A stretch of 64,000 bases of DNA, taken from the NCBI RefSeq assembly GCF_900099825.1, contig NZ_LT629693.1:3731001-3795000 (forward strand), given 5' to 3'. This DNA comes from Bradyrhizobium ottawaense (lineage in GTDB: Bacteria > Pseudomonadota > Alphaproteobacteria > Rhizobiales > Xanthobacteraceae). The notes below the pieces were generated by a model that was given only the letters and a program-made list of their open reading frames with translations, did no database searches and was not told the DNA's origin. A program made the translations under genes and the position numbers. How positions within the stretch are numbered: position 1 is the stretch's first letter; each line of letters begins with the position of its first letter. Of the stretch, positions 1 to 9,114 are shown piece after piece.

Positions 1-139
1 TCGGCGCGTCGGCGATCTTGGCCGGCGCGGAAGCCGGCGCTGCCAGCACATCGCTTCCGGCCAATGACAAACTCCGCTCTCCAGCCTGCGCGGTCGCGGA
101 AGCCAGAACGAACCCTGCGATCAGAATAAATTTGCGCAT
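1..139 (-). CDS. N-terminus of a secreted protein (partial)
   Basis: A reading frame starts with ATG at 139 and runs off the left edge after 46 codons. The first 19 residues look like a classical signal peptide: MRK, then a hydrophobic stretch (FILIAGFVLASAT), then AQA as a probable signal-peptidase I site before GE. The following visible part is Ala/Pro-rich. A GGGAG ribosome-binding site lies about 6 bases upstream of the start. The product is therefore likely exported to the periplasm. The functional domain is outside the window, so no role is assigned. Confidence 0.6.
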   Translation of the reverse strand, partial: MRKFILIAGFVLASATAQAGERSLSLAGSDVLAAPASAPAKIADAP

Positions 140-448
140 CTGAGTGTCTCCCGTTTGGTGCGCGGGAAACTACGCTGGGGTTGCGGAGACTTATGTGAGG
201 CAGATCACGCGGTAGATCACGCAAATGCCGGCAAAGGTGGGCATCGAATGCGATGGATTTGACGGCTGGTGCCCCATTCGGAGTAAAATTGCGAAGTCTT
301 ATACCATTGAAATAACGCTATAATTTGTGTCTCGACCGAAGCCGGGTTTCTGCCGGGACTTGAGCTGTGCTGCGTCAACCGATGCGCCGTACAGGGCGGT
401 GAGGACAGGCGAACTTTGGTCCCTCGCGCAGTGGTTTCCGGGAGGAGG
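140..448. other. Intergenic, no gene seen
   Basis: About 309 bases between the secreted-protein start and the end of the zinc-ribbon gene. It includes a locally AT-richer stretch around 285-335 that stands out from the GC-rich surroundings. I found no convincing coding frame with a ribosome-binding site, tRNA or hairpin-plus-T-run. It could hold the promoter of the partial gene at 1-139. Confidence 0.4.
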
Positions 449-1168
449 TTATCCGCCTCGCGGCGCGTCGAGGTCAGACTTCACGTCCGCCAAAGCCAGC
501 GGCTCGACTAGCAGACCCTGTCGTTCGTAGCGGCGACGGCTCCGGCTGAAGCGCACGACGACGGCCCATCTTGTGCTTTTCGCCTTCACCCTCCGCGAGA
601 GCAGCGCGTTGCCTGCTGGCAAGAACTCGAGATCATCGAGGCCAACGCAGCGTAGGCATGCTGGGCCGCAATTTTCCATCAGCAGCAGATCACCGGTGCC
701 GCCACATCGGTGGCATGTCCATTCGCTGTTCAACGGCTGTATGACGACCAGATCCGGGGCGCGGCTTGCCTTCTCTGCCAGGCGTTGGCGTTTCTTCTCG
801 GAAAGCTCTTGCGAAACCCAATGCGTGCGCCACAGCACCTCGACCGCAGGATCTCCCCCTCGGCTGAAGCGCAGCGCTTGGCGTTCCGGTGTCCGCGCCA
901 GATAATCCGTCAGACTTGCAGACAGGCCTTTGCCGGCGCCCCAAGATTGGAACAGCTTCAACGCTTCCAAAATGCGCGGCGGATTGGTTTGCATAGCGCG
1001 CTCGAGGCAATCGATCTGCCCTCGCCGCCAGCGTTCCACCGCACCGACGTCGAGCCAGCCGATCCTGACGAGCGTGTCGGTAGGACTCACATAACCTTGG
1101 GCGGTGAGCGTCGCCTCCGCAGCCCTAACGACACGATCGGCGAGTGCGTTCCGGTTCTTACGGCTCAT
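449..1168 (-). CDS. Zinc-ribbon protein of unknown function (DUF2293-like segment)
   Basis: Predicted 239-residue soluble protein. The ATG at 1168 is chosen over an in-frame upstream start at 1240 because GGAG lies just before it and the longer version would overlap the SWIM gene. The N-terminal half is helical and charged. Residues 150-175 hold four spaced cysteines (C152, C155, C171, C174) that would form a zinc ribbon. A conserved-looking segment follows: FLPAGNALLSRR, then VVVRFSRSRRRYERQG. I associate this stretch with proteins annotated DUF2293, but the helical DUF2293 part itself is not seen and the protein ends soon after, so the assignment is tentative. It lies 31 bases after the SWIM gene on the same strand and is probably co-transcribed with the SNF2 and SWIM genes, which suggests a DNA- or RNA-related role. 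No catalytic motif is visible. Confidence 0.6.
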   Translation of the reverse strand: MSRKNRNALADRVVRAAEATLTAQGYVSPTDTLVRIGWLDVGAVERWRRGQIDCLERAMQTNPPRILEALKLFQSWGAGKGLSASLTDYLARTPERQALRFSRGGDPAVEVLWRTHWVSQELSEKKRQRLAEKASRAPDLVVIQPLNSEWTCHRCGGTGDLLLMENCGPACLRCVGLDDLEFLPAGNALLSRRVKAKSTRWAVVVRFSRSRRRYERQGLLVEPLALADVKSDLDAPRGG

Positions 1169-1199
1169 CGCTCCATGAACCTCGGCTGACGAGATAAGG

Positions 1200-2114
1200 T
1201 TAGACCGAAAGCCGAGGGCGCGGTTCTCTCTTCGCTGCACCAGCTCGATTTACCTTCTTGCTCTCCGACCGAGTCCGCGCTGCACGGGGTCGGCTATTTT
1301 TCTTTTTGGGCGCAGTCTTTTTTACGACCTGCGTCTTGCTTCCTCTCGACGTGCCCGAACGCGGGTACTGTTTTGGGGCGGTGGGAACGGTAGCATCGGG
1401 AATAGCGGGTTCGGCCATTTCCAACCCGAACAACGCTGCGACATCGTTGCTATCGAGTATGTTCGCCGCACTGGGCGGCGCTAGCGCAAAATCTTGCCCG
1501 GCATTGGCAAGCAATTCATGCTCGTCGACGCCGCGCAGTTCGAAGAGAAGTTGAGGCCTTTCGTCGAGCCTCGCACCAACGCCATAGAGCGCCGCCGCAA
1601 CGTGCTTGCACATATCGGCCCAGTCGGGACAGCTGCAAGACAACTTGATTTCCTCGGGCGATGGGAAAAGGCCGTCGCCCAGCCGGCAGACGCGGTCCAT
1701 GACGCCTTTGGCCAGGCGGCCTTGAAGGAGTTCAACCACGGAGTTGATCTCTCCTGCGCAATCCCGGCAGATGGCCTTCCAGCGCGCGGTCGTGACCGGC
1801 GCAACGGTGATCTTGATATTGTAGAGCGAAGAACCCGCGACCATCGCTGCGACCTCGCCCTTGGCGATTTGCAGGTCAAGGACAGAGCCGTTGCGGACAT
1901 AGGTTCGGCCGCGCGGCATCCGAGTCTCGAAGTCGCTATAGCACTCGAGGTTGCTGCACCAGGACTTGCCCCAGAAACTCTTGGCAATCGTGCGGCCCTC
2001 GATCGTCACGGGAGCGACGGATTGCCTCCGCTTCTTGAGCTTTGCCAGCTTGCGCGCCGCCTGCCGCCGTTTCTCGGCCACCGGCACATAAGGGCGCCAT
2101 TCAAAATAGCTCAT
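1200..2114 (-). CDS. SWIM zinc-finger protein
   Basis: A 304-residue protein with a SWIM zinc finger at residues 160-171: C160-x-C162-x6-C169-x-H171 (CSCPDWADMCKH), the CxCx(n)CxH pattern of that family. SWIM domains bind DNA or proteins and are often encoded beside SNF2 ATPases in bacteria. The N-terminus contains a basic helix (residues 14-30) and the segment FWGKSWCSNLE, typical of SWIM proteins in this genomic context. The last 60 residues are a Lys/Arg/Pro-rich, probably disordered tail suited to nucleic-acid binding. It starts 3 bases after the stop of the SNF2 gene, so the two are almost certainly one transcript, and the products may act as a complex. The biological pathway is not known from sequence. 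Confidence 0.85.
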   Translation of the reverse strand: MSYFEWRPYVPVAEKRRQAARKLAKLKKRRQSVAPVTIEGRTIAKSFWGKSWCSNLECYSDFETRMPRGRTYVRNGSVLDLQIAKGEVAAMVAGSSLYNIKITVAPVTTARWKAICRDCAGEINSVVELLQGRLAKGVMDRVCRLGDGLFPSPEEIKLSCSCPDWADMCKHVAAALYGVGARLDERPQLLFELRGVDEHELLANAGQDFALAPPSAANILDSNDVAALFGLEMAEPAIPDATVPTAPKQYPRSGTSRGSKTQVVKKTAPKKKNSRPRAARTRSESKKVNRAGAAKREPRPRLSV

Positions 2115-2117
2115 CCC

Positions 2118-4808
2118 TCACCCTTCCTTCGTCGCCGCGCTCAAATCGAGAGCCACGAGCTTCAGCAGGTCCTCATCCTTCATCTCGGTCAGCATCATTT
2201 CAGATCCGCCGCCGAGCAAATCCCCGGCAAGTTGCCGCTTCGACTCGATCAGTTGATCGATCCTGTCCTCCACGGTGCCGCGGCAAATGAACTTGTGCAC
2301 GAGCACATTCTTATTTTGCCCGATTCGGAACGCTCTGTCGGTAGCCTGATTTTCCACGGCAGGGTTCCACCACCGGTCGAAATGGACGACATGCGAGGCC
2401 GCGGTAAGGTTAAGCCCTGCGCCGCCTGCCTTGAGAGAGAGCACGAAGAACGGAATGCTCTCGTCTTCCTGGAACCGCCGCACCAAGTCCTTGCGTTTCT
2501 TGATTTCGGTCTCGCCGTGCAGGACAAGGCCGGCCTGCCCGAACAGGGAGCCTGCGAACGCGGCGAGCGGCGCCGTTGTCTCCCTGAACTGGGTGAAGAT
2601 CAAAGCCTTCTCCTGCCGGGCTGCGATCACCTCCAGGATGTCGCGCAGACGCGCGAGCTTGCCGCTGTCTTCCTCCGCCCATGCGCCGTCGCCGAGCCAC
2701 TGCGAGGGATGGTTGCATATCTGCTTCAGCCGCATGAGATAGGCGAGAACCAGGCCTTTTCGCTGCATTCCATCGACGTCTTCAAGCTGGCGCGCCAGTT
2801 CTTCGACCGCTTGCTGGTAGAGCGCGGCTTGCTTGCGGCTCAACGAACAGAAGGCTTTCATCTCCGTCTTGTCGGGCAAGTCGGCAATGATGCTCCTGTC
2901 TGTTTTCAGGCGCCGCAGGATGTAGGGGCGCACCAGGTCGCGCAGCGGTTCATAGGGGCTGTGCGGTCGATCGGCGAGACCTTTGACAAAAGACGAAAAC
3001 TGCTTCGGCGATCCCAGCAGCCCGGGATTGATGAAGTCGAAAATCGACCACAGGTCATTGAGCCGGTTCTCGATGGGCGTTCCGGTCAGTGCGATACGGG
3101 TATCTGCGCGAAGTCGCTTGACCGTTTTGGTCTGTTTGGCAGCCGGATTCTTGATGGCTTGCGCTTCGTCAAGCACCACCAATCGCCACGACGCGGTGTC
3201 CAGCCAGGGCGAGCGCGCCAGAAAACCATAGCTCGTGATGACCAAATCCACACCTGCCAGATTATCCTCGTCTGCGCCGAGCATCTCCGCCGGCGCGGCC
3301 GATGGATGGGCCACGGCCGTTTTGAGGCTCGGCGCAAATCGGGCGATCTCGGACGCCCAATTGGCGAGCAGCGATGCAGGGGCCACCAGCAGGCATGGCT
3401 TCCGCTCGTATGCCGCCTCATGCTTCAAGACCAGCAGCAGCGACAAGACCTGGATGGTCTTGCCGAGCCCCATGTCGTCGGCAAGGCAGGCCCCGAGTCT
3501 GAGTTGGGTAAGCAGGTAAAGCCATTGCACACCCGCCAACTGATAAGGCCGCAACTTGCCCTGAAGGAATCGACCGGGATCAATCCGTGCGAGCCCATCG
3601 GGGCGACGCAGGGCAGCCAACGTTTCCGCCAGCCAAGGACCGGCCACGGTCTGGCTCCAGTCAATATCCGCCTGCTGTCCTGAAGGGCTGTCGGCTATTC
3701 CTGCCCCGGCCAGCATGCGCATCGCCTCACCGAACGACAGACCGTCGGAGGCGGCACGATGCTCGATCGCTTCAAATTTATCGAGTGTCCGGCGCAGACG
3801 TTCATGATCGACCTGGACCCACTTGCCGCGGATCAGGGCCAAGCCGTCTGAATGTGCCAGAAGCCGCTTGATTTCAGCCGCCGAAAGTTTCTCTCCGTCG
3901 AGCGTCACATCCAGCCGGAAGTCGAGCAGCGCATCCATTCCCAGTTGCGACGGTGCATTTCGCCCGACCGTTGCCTGCACCTTCGGACGCGCGGGGCGAT
4001 TCAGCGGCCAGTTCGCTGGCATGCGCGCGGCTATGCCGGCGGCCTCGAGCGCCGGCACGTCGTTCAGGAATTGCAGCGCTTGCTGCGGGCTCCAGCGCAG
4101 CGGATGAAAGATCTCGCCCGCGTCAACCATGGCCTTCAACCATGTGCAATGCTCGGCGGCTCGCTGGACCGGCAGCAGCAGCGACAGCAGTCGCTCGCGA
4201 TTCTTCGCGCCGGCATATTCCTGCAAGGCTCTGCCGAGCGGTACATGCAGGGCTTTAGCCTGAGCCGATAGCCGCGTGGTATAGGTTGCCAGGAATGCGA
4301 ACGGCGTGACTTCATCCTTCCTGTTCTCGGCAAGGTTGAAGTGCACGCGCCCAACGAGATTCCAGGCCGGATGCCGGCCCTTGAGGAACGCCTGCACCGA
4401 GAGCCTCGCAGCAGCCAGTTCGGCATCGAAGGCTGCGTCCATACCTTGCCAAAGCTCGGTCAGCACAACCGCCGTCAGGTATTCCGCGCCCGTCATAGGC
4501 GGGACGGCCGCGGCTATCTTGTCCAACTCGCCGTCTGTTGGAACCGGTACAGGCGGCTTGGTGCCGCCCTCCGCGATGTCAGGAAGCGCGCAGAGCGCGG
4601 TCACGTAGTGAACCGCAAACTCCCGCCAGTATGACAGCACCGGAGGCAGAGCCGTCCCGACTTCGTCGGCGCCCAGATGCAACAATCCATGCCCCGACCC
4701 GCGCGAGAACGCTTGCTCCAGCCGAGGATTGGACGGGGCCGCAAGCGCTTCCTCCGCCTGCCTCAGGATCAGCGACCCGTGTGGAGTGAGAACCGGCGCC
4801 AGCATCAT
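2118..4808 (-). CDS. SNF2-family DEAD/DEAH helicase with DUF3670-like region
   Basis: An 896-residue Swi2/Snf2 ATPase. The two RecA-like lobes occupy roughly residues 410-890. Motif I is DDMGLGKT near residue 445, the Walker B motif is DEAQAIKN near 546, then LTGTPIENRLNDLWS, and motif VI is QATDRAFRIGQ near 821. All core motifs look intact. A region around residues 300-360 (FRLDVTLDGEKLS, then RGKWVQVD) resembles the DUF3670 segment found N-terminal to bacterial SNF2 domains. Such proteins translocate on double-stranded DNA and remodel protein-DNA complexes; some bacterial relatives act in repair, others in defence islands, and this sequence does not decide which. It is the first gene of a three-gene minus-strand cassette with the SWIM and zinc-ribbon genes. 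It begins with two adjacent ATG codons (4808 and 4805). Confidence 0.92.
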   Translation of the reverse strand: MMLAPVLTPHGSLILRQAEEALAAPSNPRLEQAFSRGSGHGLLHLGADEVGTALPPVLSYWREFAVHYVTALCALPDIAEGGTKPPVPVPTDGELDKIAAAVPPMTGAEYLTAVVLTELWQGMDAAFDAELAAARLSVQAFLKGRHPAWNLVGRVHFNLAENRKDEVTPFAFLATYTTRLSAQAKALHVPLGRALQEYAGAKNRERLLSLLLPVQRAAEHCTWLKAMVDAGEIFHPLRWSPQQALQFLNDVPALEAAGIAARMPANWPLNRPARPKVQATVGRNAPSQLGMDALLDFRLDVTLDGEKLSAAEIKRLLAHSDGLALIRGKWVQVDHERLRRTLDKFEAIEHRAASDGLSFGEAMRMLAGAGIADSPSGQQADIDWSQTVAGPWLAETLAALRRPDGLARIDPGRFLQGKLRPYQLAGVQWLYLLTQLRLGACLADDMGLGKTIQVLSLLLVLKHEAAYERKPCLLVAPASLLANWASEIARFAPSLKTAVAHPSAAPAEMLGADEDNLAGVDLVITSYGFLARSPWLDTASWRLVVLDEAQAIKNPAAKQTKTVKRLRADTRIALTGTPIENRLNDLWSIFDFINPGLLGSPKQFSSFVKGLADRPHSPYEPLRDLVRPYILRRLKTDRSIIADLPDKTEMKAFCSLSRKQAALYQQAVEELARQLEDVDGMQRKGLVLAYLMRLKQICNHPSQWLGDGAWAEEDSGKLARLRDILEVIAARQEKALIFTQFRETTAPLAAFAGSLFGQAGLVLHGETEIKKRKDLVRRFQEDESIPFFVLSLKAGGAGLNLTAASHVVHFDRWWNPAVENQATDRAFRIGQNKNVLVHKFICRGTVEDRIDQLIESKRQLAGDLLGGGSEMMLTEMKDEDLLKLVALDLSAATKEG

Positions 4809-4928
4809 GATCGACGCGCTCTTACGGTCGCATTGGATGGAGACGTTGCCAGTTGGACCGAGCCCCTCAGTATCGGCTGCGCCGGCAAGGATGCACCAGC
4901 CGCAACTTTATCCGAAGTGACGGCCGAA

Positions 4929-5004
4929 TGGTGCCGCAAACAGGACTCGAACCTGTGACCCCGTCATTACGAATGACGTGCTCTACCAACTGAGCTATTG
5001 CGGC
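4929..5004 (-). tRNA. tRNA-Thr (anticodon CGT)
   Basis: Read on the minus strand, a complete cloverleaf: acceptor GCCGCAA pairs with TTGCGGC; the D arm is present; the anticodon stem CGTCA/TGACG encloses loop TTCGTAA with anticodon CGT (decodes ACG); the T arm is ACAGG-TTCGAGT-CCTGT. The 3' CCA is encoded (4929-4931). The gene sits between the SNF2 cassette, which lies on its 3' side, and hemY. Confidence 0.95.
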
Positions 5005-5093
5005 GGACCGAACGCTAGCCTCGGGCAACCGCCCGAAACGCCCGCACCTGATATCGGGCACGGCCCCGATTGGCAAGAAAAACGCGGCCCGTT

Positions 5094-5157
5094 TTGATTT
5101 TGACGCGTTTTCTTACGCGAACCGGCAGTCCACTTCGCTTGAAAACGCTATGTTTTG
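5094..5157 (-). repeat. Intergenic palindromic repeat, copy 1 of 2
   Basis: About 60 bases that recur in opposite orientation at 23839-23900 with few changes. The shared part includes the block GTCCACTTCGCTTGAAAACG and a small hairpin CGCGT-N6-ACGCG. It lies just beyond the hemY stop codon, between hemY and tRNA-Thr. I recognise this type of sequence from Bradyrhizobium and Rhodopseudomonas intergenic regions. It may help end hemY transcription, but no T-run is obvious. Confidence 0.75.
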
Positions 5158-5162
5158 AACGG

Positions 5163-6914
5163 TTATTCGCCGCCCCAGCGCGACAAAAATCCCCGCCAGC
5201 CGCCGGCCTGGGCCTTGGGCGGGCCGATTTGTTCCGCAAATTCATCGCGGCCGCCGTCCTCGTCGATTCCGGGGTCGTCGGGCGCCCGGATGATGGGAAT
5301 CACGGCCGGAATCGGCGCGGGAACAGCCTTCGGAATATCCTGACGGGCCCGGAACAGGGGCGCGGGCCCGATGACGGGGGCCGATTCGGCTGATGGCGAC
5401 GGGGCAGGCGCCGCGACCGTGGCCGCTACTACGGGAGTCGCATCGATGGGGGCCGGTTCGACGGTGACGGACGGCGCATTGTCCTGGGCTGCGGCCAGCG
5501 CCGAGGCGTCTGCGAGCTCGGCACCCGGCTCGCTCCCGGCCGCGGGCGGTTCGAGCACCACCGCCCGGCGCGGGGTCGCCAGCATGGCTTCCTCGAACGG
5601 CGATGATTCGATCGCAGCGCCCCTGTCGGACGGCAGGCTCGCGACCGGCGTCTGCCACTGGAAGGCGTCGAGCCTTCCGGTGACCGGCGACACCGGGCGC
5701 CAGCGATCGCTGACATAGCCGTCCGCGGTCCAGGCTGGATCGTGCAGTGCGCGCACCGCGCGCAACGTCCACGCCCGCGCCCGGCCGGAATCCCCGTGCT
5801 CGGTGCGCTCGATCTCCGCCATCAACATCGCAACCCGCTGGGTCGGCGCGGCGACGAACGGCGCCAGTGCCTCGCGCGCCTTGGCAAATTCGGCCGCGTC
5901 GATCGCGGCGCGCGCAATCGCCAGCGCGCCCTCGATATGACCGGGCGCTTTCGCCGCCAAGGTCTCGACCCGCACCAGCCGCTGGCGCGCGGCGTCGCCG
6001 AGTTTTACGTGCGCATAGGCGTCGGCGAGATCGGGATGCGGCTGCGCCAGCCAAGCGGTCTCGACCAGGCGCATCGAACGCCGCACCTGATGCGCCTCGC
6101 TTTCATATTTGCTGGCGAGCACCGCGGCCGGCACCAGCGTCGGCGCCAGCTTGACCGCTTCCATCACGCTTTCGCGCGACAGGTCGCGATCGACATTCTG
6201 CAGTTCCAGCGCCCGCGCCGTCAGCAGCACGCCGCGCTGGCGGCGATAGGTCGCCTTGTCGATCAGTCCGGCGGATTGATTGTTGTCGAGTATCGTCAGC
6301 GCGCCGGTCCAGTCGCCCTTGGCGCAGCAGAAGCCGAGCACCGCATGCGACGCCCACGACGACGACGGCGACAGTTTGAGCGCTTCCTCGGCAACCATGA
6401 CGGCGGCAACGGGATCGTCGGCGCGCTGCGCCTCGATGAACAGGCCGCGCAGGCCGAGCAGCCGCGTGTCCTCGCGCTCGGCCATGGCGCGGAAGGTGCG
6501 CTGCGCACCGTCGCGGTCGCCGTCGAGCTGCGCCGACTGCGCATGCAGCAGCAGCGCCAGCGGATCGTGGGCGGCATGTTTGCGCGCGACTTCGGCGTGC
6601 ATCCGCGCCGCCGAGGAATCGCCATGTCCGATCGCGAGCAGCCCTTGCGTGATCGCCTGCCGGCCGCGGGCGTGACGCCGTTCGCGGCGGCCGCGCTGGA
6701 TCCGTTCCGGCGTGCGCCATAGCCCGCGCAGGATCGTCCACAGCATGATCGCCGCGACCATGACGATACCTGATATCAGCACGAACACCGGAAACGTGGT
6801 CTTCATGCGCACGTTGCCCCACGTCAGCACGAAGTCGCCGGTCTGCTCGGCAACCCAGGCCGCGCCCGCGGCACCGAGCGCAATCAACAACAGAAACAGA
6901 ATGATCCGGATCAT
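5163..6914 (-). CDS. hemY: HemY-like inner-membrane TPR protein
   Basis: A 583-residue protein with the HemY_N architecture. Two membrane segments lie near residues 3-20 and 42-62 (FPVFVLISGIVMVAAIML), followed by a basic stretch and a long series of TPR-like helical repeats to about residue 400. The rest is a low-complexity Ala/Pro-rich tail. HemY of proteobacteria is an inner-membrane protein encoded with hemD; it is linked to heme synthesis in some species but its biochemical activity is unsettled, and it is not the protoporphyrinogen oxidase of the same name in Gram-positives. It follows the mitofilin-like gene by 8 bases on the same strand, in the usual hemD–mitofilin–hemY order. Confidence 0.9.
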   Translation of the reverse strand: MIRIILFLLLIALGAAGAAWVAEQTGDFVLTWGNVRMKTTFPVFVLISGIVMVAAIMLWTILRGLWRTPERIQRGRRERRHARGRQAITQGLLAIGHGDSSAARMHAEVARKHAAHDPLALLLHAQSAQLDGDRDGAQRTFRAMAEREDTRLLGLRGLFIEAQRADDPVAAVMVAEEALKLSPSSSWASHAVLGFCCAKGDWTGALTILDNNQSAGLIDKATYRRQRGVLLTARALELQNVDRDLSRESVMEAVKLAPTLVPAAVLASKYESEAHQVRRSMRLVETAWLAQPHPDLADAYAHVKLGDAARQRLVRVETLAAKAPGHIEGALAIARAAIDAAEFAKAREALAPFVAAPTQRVAMLMAEIERTEHGDSGRARAWTLRAVRALHDPAWTADGYVSDRWRPVSPVTGRLDAFQWQTPVASLPSDRGAAIESSPFEEAMLATPRRAVVLEPPAAGSEPGAELADASALAAAQDNAPSVTVEPAPIDATPVVAATVAAPAPSPSAESAPVIGPAPLFRARQDIPKAVPAPIPAVIPIIRAPDDPGIDEDGGRDEFAEQIGPPKAQAGGWRGFLSRWGGE

Positions 6915-6922
6915 CGGAATCC

Positions 6923-8113
6923 CTATTGCGCCGGTTTGGCGAGCACGGCCATGGCATCAGCGGCGAATTGGCGGGACGCGGCCAGCGCGGCATCGCGCGC
7001 ATCGGCCTTTTCCAGCCAGGCTTGCGCCGCGGCACGGTCGGCAGGCTCCAGCGTCTTCAACTCGCGGCGGGCCTCGTTGGAATCGTTGCGCAGCGCTGCC
7101 GCGGTGATCCGCGCCACCACGGCACCGCGATCGTTGCCGACGGTGCCGGTGCGCTCGATCGTGACCAGCTTTGACGCGCCGGCCTGCAAGCGTTCGAGGA
7201 CGCCCGACCCGGTCGTGGCATTCTCCGGCTTGGCCGGAAGCAATTTCGGCACCAAGGCCAGCAATTCCGTGCTGAGCTTGTTGGCGTTCGGCACGCCCTT
7301 GTCGGCGAATTGATCGAGCGGCTTCAAGACGTCGGCGTTGGGCGCCAGCGCTTTCGCCGCCACCAGCGCCACCGGATAGGGATCGCCGATCCGGACCAGC
7401 ACATCGAGCAGCGCCGACGCCACGACGCGACGCAGCGGCAGATCATCGGCAGGCTTGGCGTCAGCCGGTTTTGTATCGGCAATGCGGCTGCCTTGCTGCA
7501 CGATCTCGGCGCTTTGCGCCCGCATCTGGTTCTCGACCTTGGCAATGCGCTCGTCGATCGCAGACAGATCCGGCGACGGCGTGCCGTCGGCACGCGGCGC
7601 CGACTTCACGTCGTTGAGGGCGGAAGCCAGCTTGTCGCCTTGCGCACGCAAGGCGGCGAGCGACTTTTCCAGACCTTCCACGCGCGCCGCGGCCGCGGGA
7701 TCGGCTATGGGCTTGCCGACCTTTGACTCCAGGCCCGCGATGCGTGCGGTGAGGTCATCGATGGCAGCGGCATTGAGCGCCGGCGCCGGCGGCGCGGCAG
7801 CCGGCTGAACCGCGGGCCATCCCAGCATCCAGCCAACGCCGATCACCAGCGCAGCCGCAACCGCACCGGAGACCGGCGCAATGATCCAGGGAGAAATCGG
7901 AGCAGAAATCGGAGCCGCCGTCGGCGGGGCGACCGGCGCTTCCGAAGCAGGCTCCGCGGCGGGCTCGGCGGTGGATTCGGACTTGGCGGCGTCCTCGGCC
8001 TGCGATGTCGCGGTCGACACGTCGGTCGCCTCGAGGTCGATCGTCGGCGGCGTTCGCTTGGGCCGCTCCGAATCGGGCAGCGATCCGGTTTCTTCGGGCC
8101 TGTCATCGACCAT
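6923..8113 (-). CDS. Mitofilin-like inner-membrane protein (COG4223)
   Basis: A 396-residue protein. A Pro/Ala/Glu-rich N-terminus of about 65 residues precedes one membrane segment (WIIAPVSGAVAAALVIGVGW, about residues 65-90). A long heptad-rich helical region follows (about 105-190), then a helical C-terminal domain. This is the layout of bacterial homologues of mitochondrial Mic60/mitofilin, which in alphaproteobacteria are encoded beside hemY and may shape membranes or organise envelope contacts. The ATG at 8113 is preferred over the overlapping GTG at 8116; GAGGGGA lies upstream. Its place between hemD and hemY is the standard context for this family. Confidence 0.85.
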   Translation of the reverse strand: MVDDRPEETGSLPDSERPKRTPPTIDLEATDVSTATSQAEDAAKSESTAEPAAEPASEAPVAPPTAAPISAPISPWIIAPVSGAVAAALVIGVGWMLGWPAVQPAAAPPAPALNAAAIDDLTARIAGLESKVGKPIADPAAAARVEGLEKSLAALRAQGDKLASALNDVKSAPRADGTPSPDLSAIDERIAKVENQMRAQSAEIVQQGSRIADTKPADAKPADDLPLRRVVASALLDVLVRIGDPYPVALVAAKALAPNADVLKPLDQFADKGVPNANKLSTELLALVPKLLPAKPENATTGSGVLERLQAGASKLVTIERTGTVGNDRGAVVARITAAALRNDSNEARRELKTLEPADRAAAQAWLEKADARDAALAASRQFAADAMAVLAKPAQ

Positions 8114-8222
8114 CACAGCGGTTCCCCTCGACGGTTAGGTGCCGGAACTTAGCAGAATCGGGACGTATAGAGCACGATCCCGGCGCGTAGGCACCGGTTT
8201 TCCGGTAAGGCCATGCTCAGAC

Positions 8223-8978
8223 TTAGAGATTAGAGCCCGATCGCGGTCGCAAAGCACGGCCCAAGGCCTCGAACAAAGCATTTTCGTCCGCCTCGGCGGC
8301 CGCCGTGACCTGGGTCGCACCGGCGTCCCGGAGGACGGCGGCGACCGCCGAAGAGATACAGCATTGCGGCAGCGCCAATGCCGATATTTCCACCCCGCCG
8401 GCGCGCGCCGCCTCCAGAAACGCGCGCGCGCTGCGACGTGAGTAATGCAGCACCGCTTCGATCTGGTTCGCCACGAAAGCGTCACAAATTTCCCGCGGCA
8501 GGCTGGATGCCGGAACCATCCGGTAGGTCGTGTGCGTCACCACCGCAAAGCCCTTCTCGCCGAGCTCGCCGGCGAGGTCCCGCGCCAGATCGGCGCCGGC
8601 CAGATATAGCAGCGTGCTGGCTTTCTTCAGTTGCTTTGCCTTGACGCCGGCCAGCACGAGATCGCGCAACGCGCTCGCATCGCCCCTGGCCGCCGTCACC
8701 TGCGTGAATCCGGCGTCGCGGGCCGCCGCCGCGGTATGTTCCCCGACCGCAAACAGCGGCAATTTGACCAGCCGGCTGCCGGCAAGCTGCGACGCGATGG
8801 CACGCAATGCGTTGGCTGAGGTGACGATGACGGCGCCATAAAGCGCATCCTCGTCGTCGCGAAACATGACCGGCTCGAACCGCAACATCGGCGCGCGCAA
8901 GACCTCAAAGCCCCGGTCGCGAAGCGCCGCAGCGGTCGCCTCATCGTCCGGATGCGGGCGGGTCACGAGAACGGCCAT
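8223..8978 (-). CDS. hemD: Uroporphyrinogen-III synthase
   Basis: A 251-residue protein matching HemD, which cyclises and inverts ring D of hydroxymethylbilane to give uroporphyrinogen III in the cytoplasm, the branch point to heme, siroheme and cobalamin. The N-terminus VLVTRPHPDD is the usual family start, with a second half-domain after about residue 40 (VIVTSANALRAI) and the conserved FAVGEHTAAAARDAGF segment. HemD is poorly conserved overall, so the neighbourhood (mitofilin and hemY downstream, tsaD divergent upstream) adds weight. The intergenic gap to tsaD presumably holds divergent promoters, though no clear boxes are seen. Confidence 0.92.
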   Translation of the reverse strand: MAVLVTRPHPDDEATAAALRDRGFEVLRAPMLRFEPVMFRDDEDALYGAVIVTSANALRAIASQLAGSRLVKLPLFAVGEHTAAAARDAGFTQVTAARGDASALRDLVLAGVKAKQLKKASTLLYLAGADLARDLAGELGEKGFAVVTHTTYRMVPASSLPREICDAFVANQIEAVLHYSRRSARAFLEAARAGGVEISALALPQCCISSAVAAVLRDAGATQVTAAAEADENALFEALGRALRPRSGSNL

Positions 8979-9114
8979 GGAAGATCTCCGCTAAAGCCAC
9001 TTCGGCGCAACCGGACGATTGCACCTTGAGACCTCGTAATGCTACCCGGTTACGGAAGCGTTGTGACAGGCCGCAGCACAAGGGCTCAAATTGCAAGACC
9101 TGAAATCAAACGAC

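Noticed and set aside
327..530. A 67-codon plus-strand frame at the left end
   Set aside because: It overlaps the end of the zinc-ribbon gene on the other strand, has no ribosome-binding site and a low-complexity product.
1494..3683. A 729-codon open frame on the plus strand across the SWIM and SNF2 genes
   Set aside because: It is antisense to two genes with clear motifs. In GC-rich DNA with strong third-position bias, long antisense frames are common; the translation has no recognisable domain.
4810..4928. A duplicated tRNA-Thr 3' end as an attachment site for the SNF2 cassette
   Set aside because: No second copy of the tRNA 3' end was seen between 1 and 4928; if one exists it lies outside the window, so no attachment site is annotated.
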